Source: Taeniopygia guttata (lineage: Eukaryota > Chordata > Aves > Passeriformes > Estrildidae). Taken from it: a stretch of 64,000 nt of DNA. The notes beneath the pieces are model-generated. The model saw only the letters and a program-made list of their open reading frames with translations, did no database searches and was not told the DNA's origin. Shown here piece by piece: positions 35,833 through 47,904 of this stretch (positions are counted from its first letter, which is position 1; each line of letters opens with the position of its first letter). A program made the translations under genes and the position numbers. The stretch spans positions 27,941,001-28,005,000 of the forward strand of contig NC_133064.1 in NCBI RefSeq assembly GCF_048771995.1, written 5' to 3'.

Positions 35833-36486
35833 TGTCCTGGTTTAGGGCAAATTTGGAGAAAGCCTCCAGAAGGAGCCCCCCAGAAAGCAAACCCCCACGG
35901 CCCCTCCCCCTACCTGGTTCGGGAAGAATTTCCTCAGAGAGAAGTGGAAAAAACCCTTTTTATTTAACAGGCAAAGCACTCCCCAGCACAAAAAAAAAAA
36001 AAAAAAAAAAAAGAGCAACACCAGATGACAAAACTCTTTCACTGCTCTGAAGAGATGACAAATCCAGAAAGTCTCTTCTGGAAGTGGTCGCTCTGTTATC
36101 CGTCCTTCCGGCACTGGGAATGGCCACTGCAGGCCACAAAGTGCAAACTCTCGGTGTTTCCCAGGTCCCAGTCTACAGCAGGTTCTAATGGTTCCAAGAA
36201 AAGGGAAAGAAAAACAGTCTAGGGGAAATTTGGACTGTCTAGCTAAACTAACTAACAAGCAAAAGCAAGAGCAAAAGTAGGAGCAAGAGCAAAAGCAAGA
36301 GCAAAAAGCAAAAGCCACACTATGTACTGCGCCCTCTGTGTCCAGCCGACTGTGGGGGAGTGAGCAGGCTGATAACAAAACAAAACTTTGCTTTTCAGAG
36401 CCAGTCTTGAAGGCACAGAACATAATATCCATCATAAACAGAACAGACAACTGGGGATACAAGCGTCATAACGTTACCCTAGGACA
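35833..36486 (-). mobile_element. solo LTR F2, inserted in alpha integrase
   Basis: 654 bp, TGTCCTGGTTTAGGG...ACCCTAGGACA, with an exact 5-bp TSD gatac (35828-35832 and 36487-36491). It has a long poly-A run at about 35988-36012 and an aagc/gagc-rich repeat at 36255-36315. It is the same family as F1. Confidence 0.93.
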
Positions 36487-37603
36487 GATACCTATTGATG
36501 TTAACAGATACCTTTTCAGGGTAGCCAGAAGCTTTCCCTACTAGAACTGCCAAAGCGCAGGAGGTAACCAAAGCACTGTTACAAGAAATAATGCCATGTT
36601 TTGGAGTCCCAGCCACAATGTCTTCAGATAGGGGGACACATTTTATTTCAAAAATTGTGCAGCAAATTAGCCACCATTTAGGCATAGACTGGGAACTTCA
36701 TACTCCATATCATCCTCAGTCAAGCGGCCAAGTACAGAAAATTAATCACTTGATTAAAACTGGGACAAGAGGCGAAGTTACCTTGGCCTCAGGCTCTTCC
36801 ATTAGCATTATTACGAATTCGGACCAAGCCAAGAGTAAAAGAAAAATTAAGTCCCTTTGAATTCAAGAAGGGACAACACCCACTCAAATAGGGAAGAAAC
36901 CCTACACAGATATATGGTGGCCCTAAACAAATAACTCAGAGAAATTGAGAAACATGTGTCTGGGGCTCAAAGCAGAGAATTAGATGGACCAGTACATGAT
37001 GTACAGCCTGGGGATTGTGTATAAAGTCTTTTACAGAAAAGACTCTGGAACTGCAGTGGGAGGAACCATTGCAAGTGCTCCTCACCACCTTTACTGCAAT
37101 CAAGATTAAGGAACAAAGCACCTGGAGCACCTGGATCCATCACTCCTGAGTGGAGAAGGCTCCCGAGGGACTTTGTAAAGTTATGCTGGGTGACAACAAA
37201 CTGAAATAAAAACTTTCTCGAGAAAATAGAGTGTGGGTGAAATGATAAGCATAGTTTAATAATCCCCCAAAGAATAGAATGGCTTGTAGTTGTAATAAAT
37301 AATCAAGTAGGTGTAGCTTGGAGAGTTGTGGCATTTATGATTATTGCTATAGCCACAGTTTATGCAGTACCACTTGCATATAATGTGACTGGTATATATA
37401 AAGTTCCAAGGGAAAGCCTATGATTTTGACTCCTGTAGGTCTCTGGGTCAGATGCTAAAAGTTACAAATGCAACTGTGTGGGAAAGAAGAAATGTTTAGG
37501 GATGTGAATATGAGTTTGTCTAGGATAGATTTAATGAATTAATCCTAAATACTGTGACAAATGCTTAACTAACTTCTCTGAATTTAAGCTCTGGATACGG
37601 AGC
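36487..37603 (+). pseudogene. ERV alpha: integrase core and C-terminal domain
   Basis: The core reads LTDTF then SSDRGTHFISKIVQQISHHL and HTPYHPQSSGQVQKINHLIK. The second catalytic Asp is present, but the residue expected to be the catalytic Glu is Gln (GQVQ). The C-terminal domain follows in broken frames (VHDVQPGDCV, LWNCSGRNHCKCSS). From about 37200 to 37603 the sequence has no recognisable env. Confidence 0.85.
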
Positions 37604-38911
37604 TGTGGGAATCCAGGGCTTCCCTCTGGCTTCCCTGGAAGGCCTGTGACCCTGGCAGGGGGTCAGGAACCCCCCTGTACTGCCGACGCTCCTCTCCCCG
37701 ACGCCCTTCCTCAGCCCCGGCTAGCTCGTCTGGGGAGAGGTGCGGGCAGGTTTCTAGCGGTTCCCGCTGGACCCTCGTGGGCTTTGGGAAGTGCTATCGG
37801 AGTTCCAGAGAGCAGTCAGCGACCCTACGGCGAATTACGAAGAGAGTCTTTCTCTGGGGGCGAATTCTGTTTATTGTAATCCAGCGGGGAATACAATAAC
37901 TCGAAGTGTACCAGGCGTGCCGCGCCGGCATTTGCCGGAAAGGCGCGGACAGGGCGGAACGCGCTGGAGCCAGCCAGAAGAAAGCGCAAAACGAACCACG
38001 CAATCGAAATAAATACGGAATGGGGGAAAACCGAACAGCCAATGGGCTAAAACCGCGGAGGGGTTTGAGGGTGGTGTGATACGGTAGTACATCCAATGAA
38101 GGATAGACAGGGAAAGGGTCCCAGGTCCTTTACCAATCACCCGGCGTCCCGGATGGAAGATTCTAGGTGGATGGGAAGGGACAGCGAGTGACAGACAGGC
38201 ATCTGGGGTAAACAGGGGGATGACTTGGCATTTTTGGGGATAACGGACCCACGGGGGAAAGGCGGGAAAACCCGGGGAGAAACCATTACAGAACCAGGGG
38301 TACATGGAACAAACCTATACATAATACAAATATAATAAAACATAAAAACAACAACTCCACACTGTACAGAGCCCCGAGAGACATTGTCTCTGATCTCTGT
38401 CTATGGAGAGGAGTTTTCAATCTTACAGGATGAATTACAAGCTCTGAGAGTTTGATACAAGTAAGAATTTAGTGTGCCATGGGTGCAAAAGTAAAATTTT
38501 AGGATTCTAGATTAGGGGTTCAGAGGGGACAAGATGGAGGAATTGGGTGTGTCTTGTCCTTTTTCTTCTTCTTCATGCCCTCCATGTTTCACTGTAGTGT
38601 TGGCATTTTTCTATTGGTTTAGGCTGGGGACACACTGTTCAATGTAGGTGATAGATATCGGCACGTTATTGTAAATATAGCACAGGTAGTTTCTGGTATA
38701 TAATGTTTGTACCATCCCACTGAGGGGCAGAGCCCCGCGCGCTGCCCTGCAGGACAGACCTGCGGCAGGGCAGCAGAACATGTTATAGATAAGCAAGAAT
38801 AAACAACCTCGAAAACAGCACAGACGAATTATGGCCTCTTCTTTGGCAACGGGGCAGAAAGACAGAGACTTTCTACAATCTCGGAATCACCAATACCCAC
38901 AGATTCCGGCA
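37604..38911 (+). mobile_element. 5' LTR of K2, interrupted by LTR D1
   Basis: 37604-37680 and 38368-38911 form the LTR (TGTGGGAATCC...GATTCCGGCA). D1 and one copy of its 6-bp duplication lie between. The sequence gtataatgtttgtacc and AATAAAC near 38801 mark the promoter/poly(A) region. Confidence 0.88.
37681..38361 (-). mobile_element. solo LTR D1
   Basis: 681 bp, TGCCGACG...CTCCACA on the plus strand, with an exact 6-bp TSD ctgtac (37675-37680 and 38362-38367). The uninterrupted target is visible in the K2 3' LTR at about 46076. It aligns with D2 at 53334-54074 in the opposite orientation. Confidence 0.93.
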
Positions 38912-38913
38912 AA

Positions 38914-38931
38914 TGGCGTCCCAGGCTGGGC
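38914..38931 (+). promoter_or_regulatory. K2 primer binding site, tRNA-Lys type
   Basis: The sequence tggcgtcccaggctgggc lies 2 bases after the 5' LTR. It resembles the tRNA-Lys primer sites (TGGCGCCC...) used by betaretroviruses, with several mismatches. Confidence 0.65.
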
Positions 38932-41168
38932 TTCAGCAAGAAGAACAAGAAGAAACACCAAACAACCTCCAACCTTCACCAGCAGAGAAAAACAAAAAAA
39001 AAAATAAAGAAAGGAAGAAGAACAGAACACAAATGCTCTCGGCAAATTCCAAGAAGAGAGGGAGCGGAGAGCTCAAGATAAGAACCTGAACTTCACCAAG
39101 ACAGCTCGTCTGGAGGACAGGCAGGAGGAGGAAAACCAGAAGCGCGCCTGGGATTTCTCGCCTGTGACCTGCTGGACGATGAACAGTGCCATCTCTGGAC
39201 TGACCTCGTGCTGACTCAACTTTTGGTGAGAATGGTTGAAATTAAGAACATGGGGAAGGGATGCTCCCAAGGACAGACAAAATTTTTTTTCAGCCCTAAA
39301 GGGCAAGACTTCTACCCATCTGGTAGAGATAGCCTCAAATGAGATGAAAACTTTGTTATTGTGGGTGCAGTATAATCACCCGCACACAGATGCACATCTT
39401 TTGTTTGAGTTAAATTTTTGGCAAGGGATCAATAAGCAACTGTATTACCGAGCCACAGGAATAAGAAAAAAAAAAAAAAAAATAAGACTGCCGCAAAACC
39501 TTTGCCTTCAGCAAGGACAATAAGAGTCACTTTCACAATGCAGCATTTTAGACTAAACAGCTAAGGCTCCTATGGGAGCACAAGGAGGAAGATGGCCCAG
39601 CCAGCAGCTTAGAGCAATTTTCCTCACCAGGGGAAGCAGGATTGCCTCCCGAGGAGGATCAGGGGGGATGGTGTCTCATCATGTCCTGCGTCTCCGGGTT
39701 CACACTGTTCCTGAAGACTCCCTCAAATCTCAATTTCTAAGCTCCTCAGTTGTAGAAACTCCCCAGACAGTGAGAGATAAGCTAGGCACAGACGCAGCCC
39801 TCGGTGGGGGAAGGGACTGGCCATTGTCCGAGTCCGAACCCACGGTGGGGGGGCAGCGGCGCCGGTGGCTCCTGGGGGGAGGGTGCAGAAGTGAGTGCAG
39901 AGCGGAGGGAAAAGTGAGAGAGAGGAGAGAAGTCTCGCAGCTGCGCGGGTGGGGAGTTCAAAACAGCCCGCGGTGCAGGCGAGGGGGGGGGGCAGTGGGA
40001 ACCACGCGGACGCAGGAGGCGGCGGGAGTGCGGGTGCGGCGGTCAGACGCCCGGAGCGCCCGATGGCGCGTTCCATGACGAGGACCTGTGAAAGCACGAA
40101 AGCAATCGCCCAGCAGGCGCGGGGAAGTAGCTCCCAGTTCGCAGCAGCGGCGCTGGCCAGGCGGGCGGCTGGATGGAGAGCGGGACTCTTCTGTTGCCGT
40201 GGCGATGGCAGCGCGCATGCGTGAGACGGTAGAGCGAAACCTGGAAATTGGAGCGGGGATCTCTCGCATCTCGAACGCACGGGCACGGGCGCAGACGGCG
40301 TCGGGGGAAGCGGTGGCCGCCAGCCAGCCGTCCGCAAACTGCACGGTGGCTGCGGGGGGAGACCCGAGAGGCGCGGGGCCGGGCGGGACGCAGTGCGGGG
40401 CTGCGGCAGCGCGGAACGCGGCGAGTGCGCGCTGATGACGTCAGCAGAGCGCCGAATCACGCTGGGGTCCGACAGCGGCTCGGGGACGGCGCAGGCCTAC
40501 CCAGAGCAAAGACTGGGGCAGCGCCTGGCCTGACAGAGAGAATGGGGGGGAGGACGTTCCCGAGGGACAGCCGTGTGGAGCCGGTGTAGGCGGGCGTGGT
40601 CGGGGCGGGGGTTCCTTCCCTTGTTCCCATGGCGACACAGACAGAGAGGGTGAATCCAGGCTGCGCGTGAGTTTGCGAGAGTTAAAGCGAACGCCAGTGG
40701 CTGAGAATGTGGTGCTGGGTTTGGAGAGGAGGATTGCAGGCACTGACTCGGCACAGCTGACAGTGGGTGTGAGCAGGGAGGGCGAGCAAGAGAGAGGCGC
40801 AGCATCCTAACGCAGGCAAAAGCGGGGTTTGACTGCGCCAAAAGTGCTCCCCAGTGCTCTCATGCCGGTGCAGATGGGGGCTGAGCAGAGCCATTTGCAG
40901 GGATTTCTTTGATCACCCCTTCTCCGAAACAGGTGCAAGCGATACCGATACATTGCCCATTTCCTTTCATCAGCGGCGGCAAACAACAAAATCACAACAG
41001 CCACAGCAAACAATTTTTTACAAGCAGCAAATATCCTGCAGCAATGCTGAGGGATGGGACTCCCAACTTTCACCCCGAAATGAAATTCAATCAGTCAGTC
41101 GCTTTTTGAAACCAGTCAACACAAGTCCTTTTTCAAATCTCCCAAATGTTTCGAAACACTAACCCCAG
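38932..41168 (+). pseudogene. K2 leader and gag remnants (matrix-like and GC-rich linker)
   Basis: The frame 39236-39523 has a matrix-like segment (NFFSALKGKTSTHLVEIASN, LLFELNFWQGINKQLYYRAT) ending in a poly-A run. The part at 39560-40840 is the GC-rich linker shared with K1. The part at 40854-41162 is the glutamine/serine-rich linker shared with K1 32037-32513. The capsid present in K1 is missing: the sequence jumps at about 41168-41222 to the AT-rich spacer. Confidence 0.75.
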
Positions 41169-41221
41169 ATTTTTCAGTTAGGTCACAGAATTGATCGAGC
41201 AGACACGCCCAGCCGGTGTGA

Positions 41222-43270
41222 TGATAAGTAATGATTGTGGAACACAATGTGAAAAAGAGATATCATAATGAAAATTGAAATAGAGAATTAAATAGCATGA
41301 AATGTTAGTAATTTATTATATTAAGGTTTAAGTTAGGTTGCATTTTAACGTTCTATTAATGATAGAATTGATTTTTATATAGTTGGTTTGAGTTTAAGTT
41401 AAGTATTGTTTAATTAGAGTATATCACTTTAAGTTTATTTTAGGTTTGGGCCCTGAAGAAGTTAAGTTTATTTAGGTTTAATTGATAATGTATTTATATA
41501 TTATTAATTTGATACATATGGATTTCGTAAAGTTAATATAATTTAGGGATTCTTTACTAAGATTGTTATATATTGAGTTTAAGTACTGTTTGATTCAAAA
41601 ATTATTTTAAGTTTTTCAAAGGTCAAGTTTATTTAGCTAGCAAAGTTTAGTTGGTTTTCTTTAAGGATGAGAAGATTTTGACTGAAACAATTCACAAAGT
41701 AATAATGAACATTGATTTAAGGAGAAGACACAATTTATTGGATCCTTGGTTTTGTTTTAGTATTTTCTGTTTTATTATAAGTTTATGAGTATATGAGTTG
41801 TAAAGGAATTTATTTTGAGTTTTCTGAGATTGATTTCATTGTTTAAAAATCAGTTTTATAGTCTGTTATTTCTTTGTATAATGATACAAAGGGTGTTTGT
41901 TTTCAAATCCATTTTTTTTTTTAACTATTTAGGTGTTCTATAAACGTTATTGTTAAGAAATTTTATCATGTTATCAGGTGAAGATTTGTGCTTTGTTTTT
42001 TCATAGTGAATTTTCGTATGTTTTATTGTTGTTTATGTAATCTTATCCAGGTTACATGCTGTTCTGAAGTCTCATTTTGGATTTTAACTGTATTGTGCAT
42101 TTTTCTAGGTGAACTTCCTGATTTGTTTTTATATCTCTTGTGAGTAGAATCATTGCATTTCTATTTTTCATAATTCTCAAATGTTTTTCAGAAGATCTCA
42201 GAGAGAGGTGCCTGAAGCATTCTGACAGCTTTTTGTCATTGTTAATCTTACGATTTCTCCAGTTGACATTTTTTTCCTTCAAAAGATTTTCAAGAAAAGT
42301 GAATCTTTGTGTCATTTGATCAGTTTATCGGTTTGAACTTCAAGTGTTTATTTTACAGGAAAATGTTATAATAGGTTGTTATGTTTTAAGTATCATATAT
42401 GTATTGTTGGTATAAGTTTTGTTTTATATAATATGTTAGGGGACATTTCTCCAGTTTAAAGTTTGGGTCCTGGCCAGGCCCTGATTTTAACTTGGACAGA
42501 TGAGTTTGCCAGCAAAATTCAGAGGTTTATGCATAAAAATGAATGATATGCAGGTCATTTTGACCCACCAATTTGATTCTACAAATGTTACAGCTGACAC
42601 AGCTTTGACGTGAAACTTGCCAGCCTTGCCCGGGAAAGGACGCCAAGATGTTTAATTGAAAACAAATGTTTCAGCTGTTTGCAGACTCTGAACTGCTGGC
42701 ACAATGTTTCTAATGATCATGCTTTGTTGAATTTTATATATGCTATTTAGAATCTCTTTCTCTTGAATTTTCTTGAATTGTTATTGATTTTGATAAGTTT
42801 TATGCATTTTATCATTGAGGTATTTTGTCTTGTTCTATATTATGTTTTATATTTCAACTTTCTTGTTTCAAAAGAGAATAAGAGAAAGAGAGAAAAAAGG
42901 AAAAAGAAAAAAGAAAAGGAGTGAAGAAGTGCCTGAAATAAGGCTGGAATGAGGTTGAAGATTTTGTATGTTTTAATCTCTTGAAATAATTATTTTGCAG
43001 ACTTGATTTTGCTGATCATTGAGAAAAATATGTAGAGAGTGCTAGACACTGGACAGATAAAATTGAAAGAAAAAATCGTTCAAATTAGTAACTTTGAGAA
43101 AGGATTTTGTTAATGTTTTCACAGAAGTTGAAAGTGGGGTTTTTTAGTTTGCAGGCCCTCAAAAACAATTCTTACAGATTTAGAGATGAAAGCCCAGATC
43201 ATTATTGTGGCAAAGACCAGATTGTTGACAATGTCAGGCAAAGATTTCTTAATCATTCATTTACATTTAA
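41222..43270 (+). other. K2 AT-rich spacer with conserved block at 42470-42710
   Basis: A low-GC stretch collinear with K1 30500-28000. No coding potential was recognised. The block at 42470-42710 (tcctggccaggccctg ... cagactctg) is the best conserved part and recurs in K3. Confidence 0.7.
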
Positions 43271-44400
43271 AGAAGAAATATTTTGAGTGGACAATCCAAA
43301 GTCACAAGATTTTTTAATCACGTTGTTAGGGCATTCAGAAGTTTGCACAGTTCGTTTTCCAGCACACAAAATGTTAAATGTAAAAGTGAGTTTTGGGAAA
43401 AACCAAAAATAAGCCAGGAACCAGTGGAAGGAATGACAGTATTCACTGATGGTTTGGGAAAAACTCACAAATCAGTGGTCACATGGAAAAATCAAAAAAC
43501 AGGGAGAAGGGAATCAGATATCAAAATGGTACAAGGTTCACCACAAGTTGCAAAATTGGTAACAATAGTCAGGGTTTTTCAGTTATTTCAGGAACACTCA
43601 ATCTGATCACAGATTCAGCATATGTTGCAAATGTGATCAAACAATTAGAGGAATCACTTTTAAAACATACGGACAAGGAAAATTTTATATTCATATCTAT
43701 TATGCATGAAAATAATCCTAGAAAAACAGAGAACATTAATAAACACATCAGAGTGCATTCTTCACTTCCGGGGTTTTTAGTAAAAGGGAATGCTCATATA
43801 GATAGACTCACGATGCCCATCTTGCAGACACTGCCAGACATTTTTGAGCAAGCAAAATTGAGCCATGCATTTTTTCACAAAAATGCACAGGCATTGATGG
43901 AAACCTTTCACCTTTCTAAAAGCCAGACAAAGGAAATCTGCAAGCCAGAGTGCCAGTTTGTGCAATCTCCTGTATTTAAAGGAGTGGTCAATCTGAGAGG
44001 TTTGTAAAAGCCTTCAGCTGTGGCAAGCTGATGTCACAAAATACCCATCTTTTGGGAGGTTCGAAAACATTTATGTCTCAGTTGACACATTTTTAGGGGC
44101 AATTTTTGCATCATTACATACAGGGGAGACCACAGAACATACCTGCAGACATCTTTTATAAGCATTTACATCATTAAGAGTGCAACAGGAAATAGAAACA
44201 GATAATGGTCCAATTTACACAGGCAAGGTGCTTGACAAATTTCTGAAAAAACAGAGAGTCAAACATATTTTCGGTATTCTTCATTCTCCCTCAGGTCAAG
44301 CAAGCAGTGAAAGAACACATCACACCCTGAAATCCACTTGGATAAACAGAAAAGGGGGGAGGCAGGGTTGAACAAATGTGTTGGATTTTTGCAGGGTTGA
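43271..44400 (+). pseudogene. K2 pol remnant: RNase H and integrase
   Basis: The frames 43283-43606 and 43483-44007 overlap in different phases. They give a betaretrovirus-like RNase H (VFTDGLGKTHKSVVTW, LITDSAYVANVIKQL, VHSSLPGFLVKGNAHIDRL) followed by the integrase zinc domain (HAFFHKNAQALMETFHLSKS, ICKPECQ). The frame 44180-44371 has the second integrase Asp (IETDNGPIYTGK) and the Glu (ASSERTHHTLKS). Protease and reverse transcriptase are absent. K1 lacks this whole segment. Confidence 0.82.
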
Positions 44401-46005
44401 ACAAATGTGTTGAATTTTTTTAAATGGTTTTTTCTCAGAGCCCACTCTACTAATTGTCAGATATTTTACAAACAGCCCACAGGAAAATCTAAGGGAAAAT
44501 CCTTTCGTTTTGATCAGAAACCCAGAGTCAGGACAGATTGAAGGCTCATTTACATTAATAACTTGGGGCAAGGGTTTTGCTTGTGTTTCTATAGGACAAG
44601 GACTGAAGTGAATGCCAGCAAGGCACATGTAACCTTATCGGGTGCAGATGCCAGTGGACGTGGACCCGAGAAGCAGAGAAGCAAGCACGCAGACGAAGGC
44701 AGACAACGACGCTGCAGACGTCTCGTCGGACAACGATTGATCACCCAGAGACTTGGGGTTTTTTCTGAGAAATCAAGTGTTGTTTGGGTGTTGCTGCATT
44801 GCGGGGTTTCTCACAGAGGGTGAGGACATGGACATGGGGTTCAGACAGATAGTGTTCATGTGCTTCATTCTTTCACCTGTTGCCTTGGGCAATAGGACAG
44901 ACTTTCCCATGAGACAACCAAGGGAAAATATGTGGGAGACTTTGGCAAAAGCAGCGGGTCTGGACAGCATTTGCCTGACCCATTCAAAACCAGAGAAACC
45001 ATTTTCAACATGCTTGGTAGGTGTGCCAGTGGAGGAATGATCAGTCCCAGGGGACATCCTTCCAAGGGTTCTGAAGTTTTTTTCAGATCCTGTGGAGGGA
45101 TGGCATGTTTGGACACAGTTCCTTCCTGTGGCTCACTTTGAACCTCTGGATTTGGACATTTTGGGCCAACAAAAATGAAATTCTGTATCAAATTCAATCC
45201 ATTGGGAGTGACAGAGACAGATAATCACATGATAAATGTCACTCCGAACCAGCTCTTTCATAGAATTGTATCATCCTGATGTAATTACACCAAAATGATG
45301 AGCAAACTATCCCTTCAAAAATCCGACCGTTCTACTAAAAGGGATGCTTTTGAATTTGCACGGACAGAATTTGGCCTGCTATCCCTGCAAAAATCAAGGG
45401 TGGTCCATGCAGCATTGAAAGATCTCTTGTTAACACACAGCATGACCTTGATAAGAGAGCAAGGAGAAAAAAAGAAGAAAAAATCTAATGAATGAAGTGA
45501 TCCAAATTGTGACAATGATAATGTTAATACCAAGAAAAAGGCTCGGAAAAACTGAGTGGTTCTGCTTTCACAGCAGGTGGCATCAAAAAGAGCCTTGGTG
45601 GAGTTGGATCAAAAGAGGTTGTGGGCAGAGTAAAGATGCCCATGTCATTTCTTTTGCATCAAATGATTTGTTAGCTAGCAGAGAGAAATGAGAACAAAGC
45701 AGCAATTGAACATCTATTGTGAACACAGCAATTGAACATCTATTGTAAACACATGGACACAAGAGTGATAAAAAGAGGTATCAGAGGACCAAACACATCT
45801 GGAGAAAAATTAAATCATGGGTAGATGGTGTGTTCAGTTTGTTTTACTTTTCACAGTTGTAGAAAAGAGATTTTGAAAATAGTTGTATGTAATTATAAGG
45901 TGTTGTAAGTCTTCTGATGCTTGTGCTGTCCTTGCCTCAGTGCATGACTCAGACCATGGACAAAGTTGTCAAAGAAGTGTTCTTGGTTCAAAAAGGAAAG
46001 GGAGA
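44401..46005 (+). pseudogene. K2 env remnants
   Basis: Short frames (44563-44823, 44753-45040, 45295-45495, 45488-45691) match K1's env-side region. The segment VVHAALKDLLLTHSMTLIRE resembles a transmembrane-subunit helix. A purine-rich tract, aaaaaggaaagggaga, ends at 46005 directly before the 3' LTR. No frame is long enough for a protein. Confidence 0.6.
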
Positions 46006-46626
46006 TGTGGGAATCCAGGGCTTCCCTCTGGCTGCCCTGGCAGGTCTGGGACCCTGGCAGGGGGTCAGAAACCCCCCTGTACAGAGCCCCGAGAGACACT
46101 GTCTGTGATCTCTGTCCATGGAGAGGAGTTTTCAATCTTACAGGATGAATTACAAGCTTTGAGTGTTTGATAAGAGTAATAATTAAGTGTGACACAGGTG
46201 CAAAAGTAAAATTTTAGATTTCTAGATTAGGGCTTCAGAGGGGACAAGATGGAGGAATTGGGTGTGTCTTGTCCTTTTCCTCCTTCTTCATGCCCTCCAT
46301 GTTTCACTGTAGTGTTGGCATTTTTCTATTGGTTTAGGCTGGGGACACACTGTTCAACGTAGATGATAGATATTGGCACATTATTGTAAATATAGTACAC
46401 GTAGTTTCTGGTATATAATGTTTGTACCATCCCACTGAGGGGCAGAGCCCCACACGCTGCCCTGCAGGACAGACCTGCGGCAGGGCAGCAGAACATGTTA
46501 TAGATAACCAAGAATAAACAACCTTGAAAACAGCACAGACGAATTATGGCCTCTTCTTTGGCAACAGGGCAGAAAGACAGAGACTTTCTACAATCTCGGA
46601 ATCACCAATACCCACAGATTCCGACA
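46006..46626 (+). mobile_element. 3' LTR of K2
   Basis: 621 bp, TGTGGGAATCC...GATTCCGACA. It is uninterrupted and therefore shows the empty site for D1. Confidence 0.92.
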
Positions 46627-47289
46627 GTACGGTTGTAAGAAACACCTACCTCACAGGTAGGTTAGATGAAGAAGAATCTATATATTAGTAAAAGAATTTA
46701 CTAACATTGAAGGAGGAATGGGGAAATAAATTATGATTTTAAAAAATTAAGATTTTAGCTGAGGGATAGAAACGATTTATGTAAGTTAGGTAGGTAGACG
46801 ATAGGTTAATGATTGTTAGATGCTTATGCTAAAACTGATTGTTCCATTATGAGCTTGCTTATAGAAAGGAGTGGAGTAAGTGAACCATTAGAAGAATATG
46901 TTGAAACCAATGGAACAATGGTTAGTACCTGGGCTTTACGTCAATCAATTACATAGCAGGGGGCCTTGGATCGTGCCAGAGTGTCACAGAGACCTGATGA
47001 AGACTCTCCTGACTTCATCCTTCAAGACCACTGACCCAATTCAAGACAAGAATTGCGCACATGTGAGGGACTAATAACCTCATTTTAATACAGAGTGGGT
47101 ATAGGAGTTGCTGGGGTTATGCATATGTATTGTATGCAAGATCTTGGAAAATAGAGGGCAAAGAACTTTGTACAGGGTGGTCACACCCTTTGGGGACATC
47201 CCCTGTGCAGCCTGCCAGTGTAATAAGCATACCACTTTCTAATTTTGATTAGTTAGTCTTTGACCGTGATCTTTGGTTTTAATGACTCA
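46627..47289 (+). mobile_element. ERV alpha 3' end with LTR H
   Basis: After K2 the alpha sequence resumes (gtacggttgtaagaaacacc), with a purine-rich aaggaggaatgggg near 46710 and then an LTR of about 550 bp. The LTR ends gtgtaataagcataccac ... gatctttggttttaa, the same tail seen at 23487-23584. The LTR start, about 46730, is approximate. Confidence 0.7.
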
Positions 47290-47904
47290 CTATTACTCTT
47301 GAAGATCCATCAAGAAACACTTACCCCATTTGGCTGAGGGGTGTTCTGTAAATCTTCCCTAGCTCGAGTTCCTTTGTCACAACCCTGTTTAACATCCACG
47401 GACAATTCCAATCATTTTTCTGCGTCTGACTATAGTTTTGCTGTATTTCTTATGTCCATACCACAACACTGGGGGTGTGTTTAAAAAGTCACAGAATAAA
47501 ACGTCCTCAACCCAGGTCCTGCAATACCCTAATAATGATAAAAATTGTCACAGCTTCCTTTCAGTCCAAGATTCCCTGGACCCCTTCTGGGCCAACACAC
47601 CCCAAACCTTCCGTCAAAATATACCCCAAACATTCAACCTTTCTCTCCATTACCTGTGCCCTCCCTTCAGATACTCTAAGCTCCCCTCCAGCCAGAAAAT
47701 TAAGTGATTTTGCAGTGGCTTCCCCTACCACCTCCTCCCATTCTCCCAATAGGAGCAAGACCTTCACATACTGTAATAACCTAAGTCCTAGGGATGGAGT
47801 AAATTAATTTAATATCTTGCCCAAATAAGACCAGCACTTCTGTGTATCCCTGTGAAAGGACCATCCATGTCTTTACTATTTTTCCTTCTCCCTCTTGTTC
47901 CCAC
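47290..47904 (-). pseudogene. ERV beta: reverse transcriptase and start of RNase H
   Basis: The minus-strand frame 47561-47767 reads LNFLAGGELRVSEGRAQVME and LGYILTEG, the thumb/connection side of a gammaretrovirus-type RT. The upstream active site reads QYVKVLLLLGE, so the two catalytic aspartates are lost. At 47290-47340 the minus strand gives VFLDGSSRVI, the start of RNase H (the usual Thr before Asp is Leu). Its continuation lies at 21076 and below. Confidence 0.75.

Larger units (their letters stand above)
37604..46626 (+). mobile_element. ERVK provirus K2 (same family as K1), plus strand, inserted in alpha
   Basis: It has two recognisable LTRs of 621 bp (excluding insert D1), a lysine-type primer site, gag pieces, an AT-rich spacer, RNase H-integrase remnants and env remnants. 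The host sequence on either side shows tacgg (37596-37600 and 46628-46632) with three extra bases before the LTR on the left. The 5' and 3' LTRs differ at roughly 5-6% of positions by eye, so it is older than K3. Confidence 0.9.
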
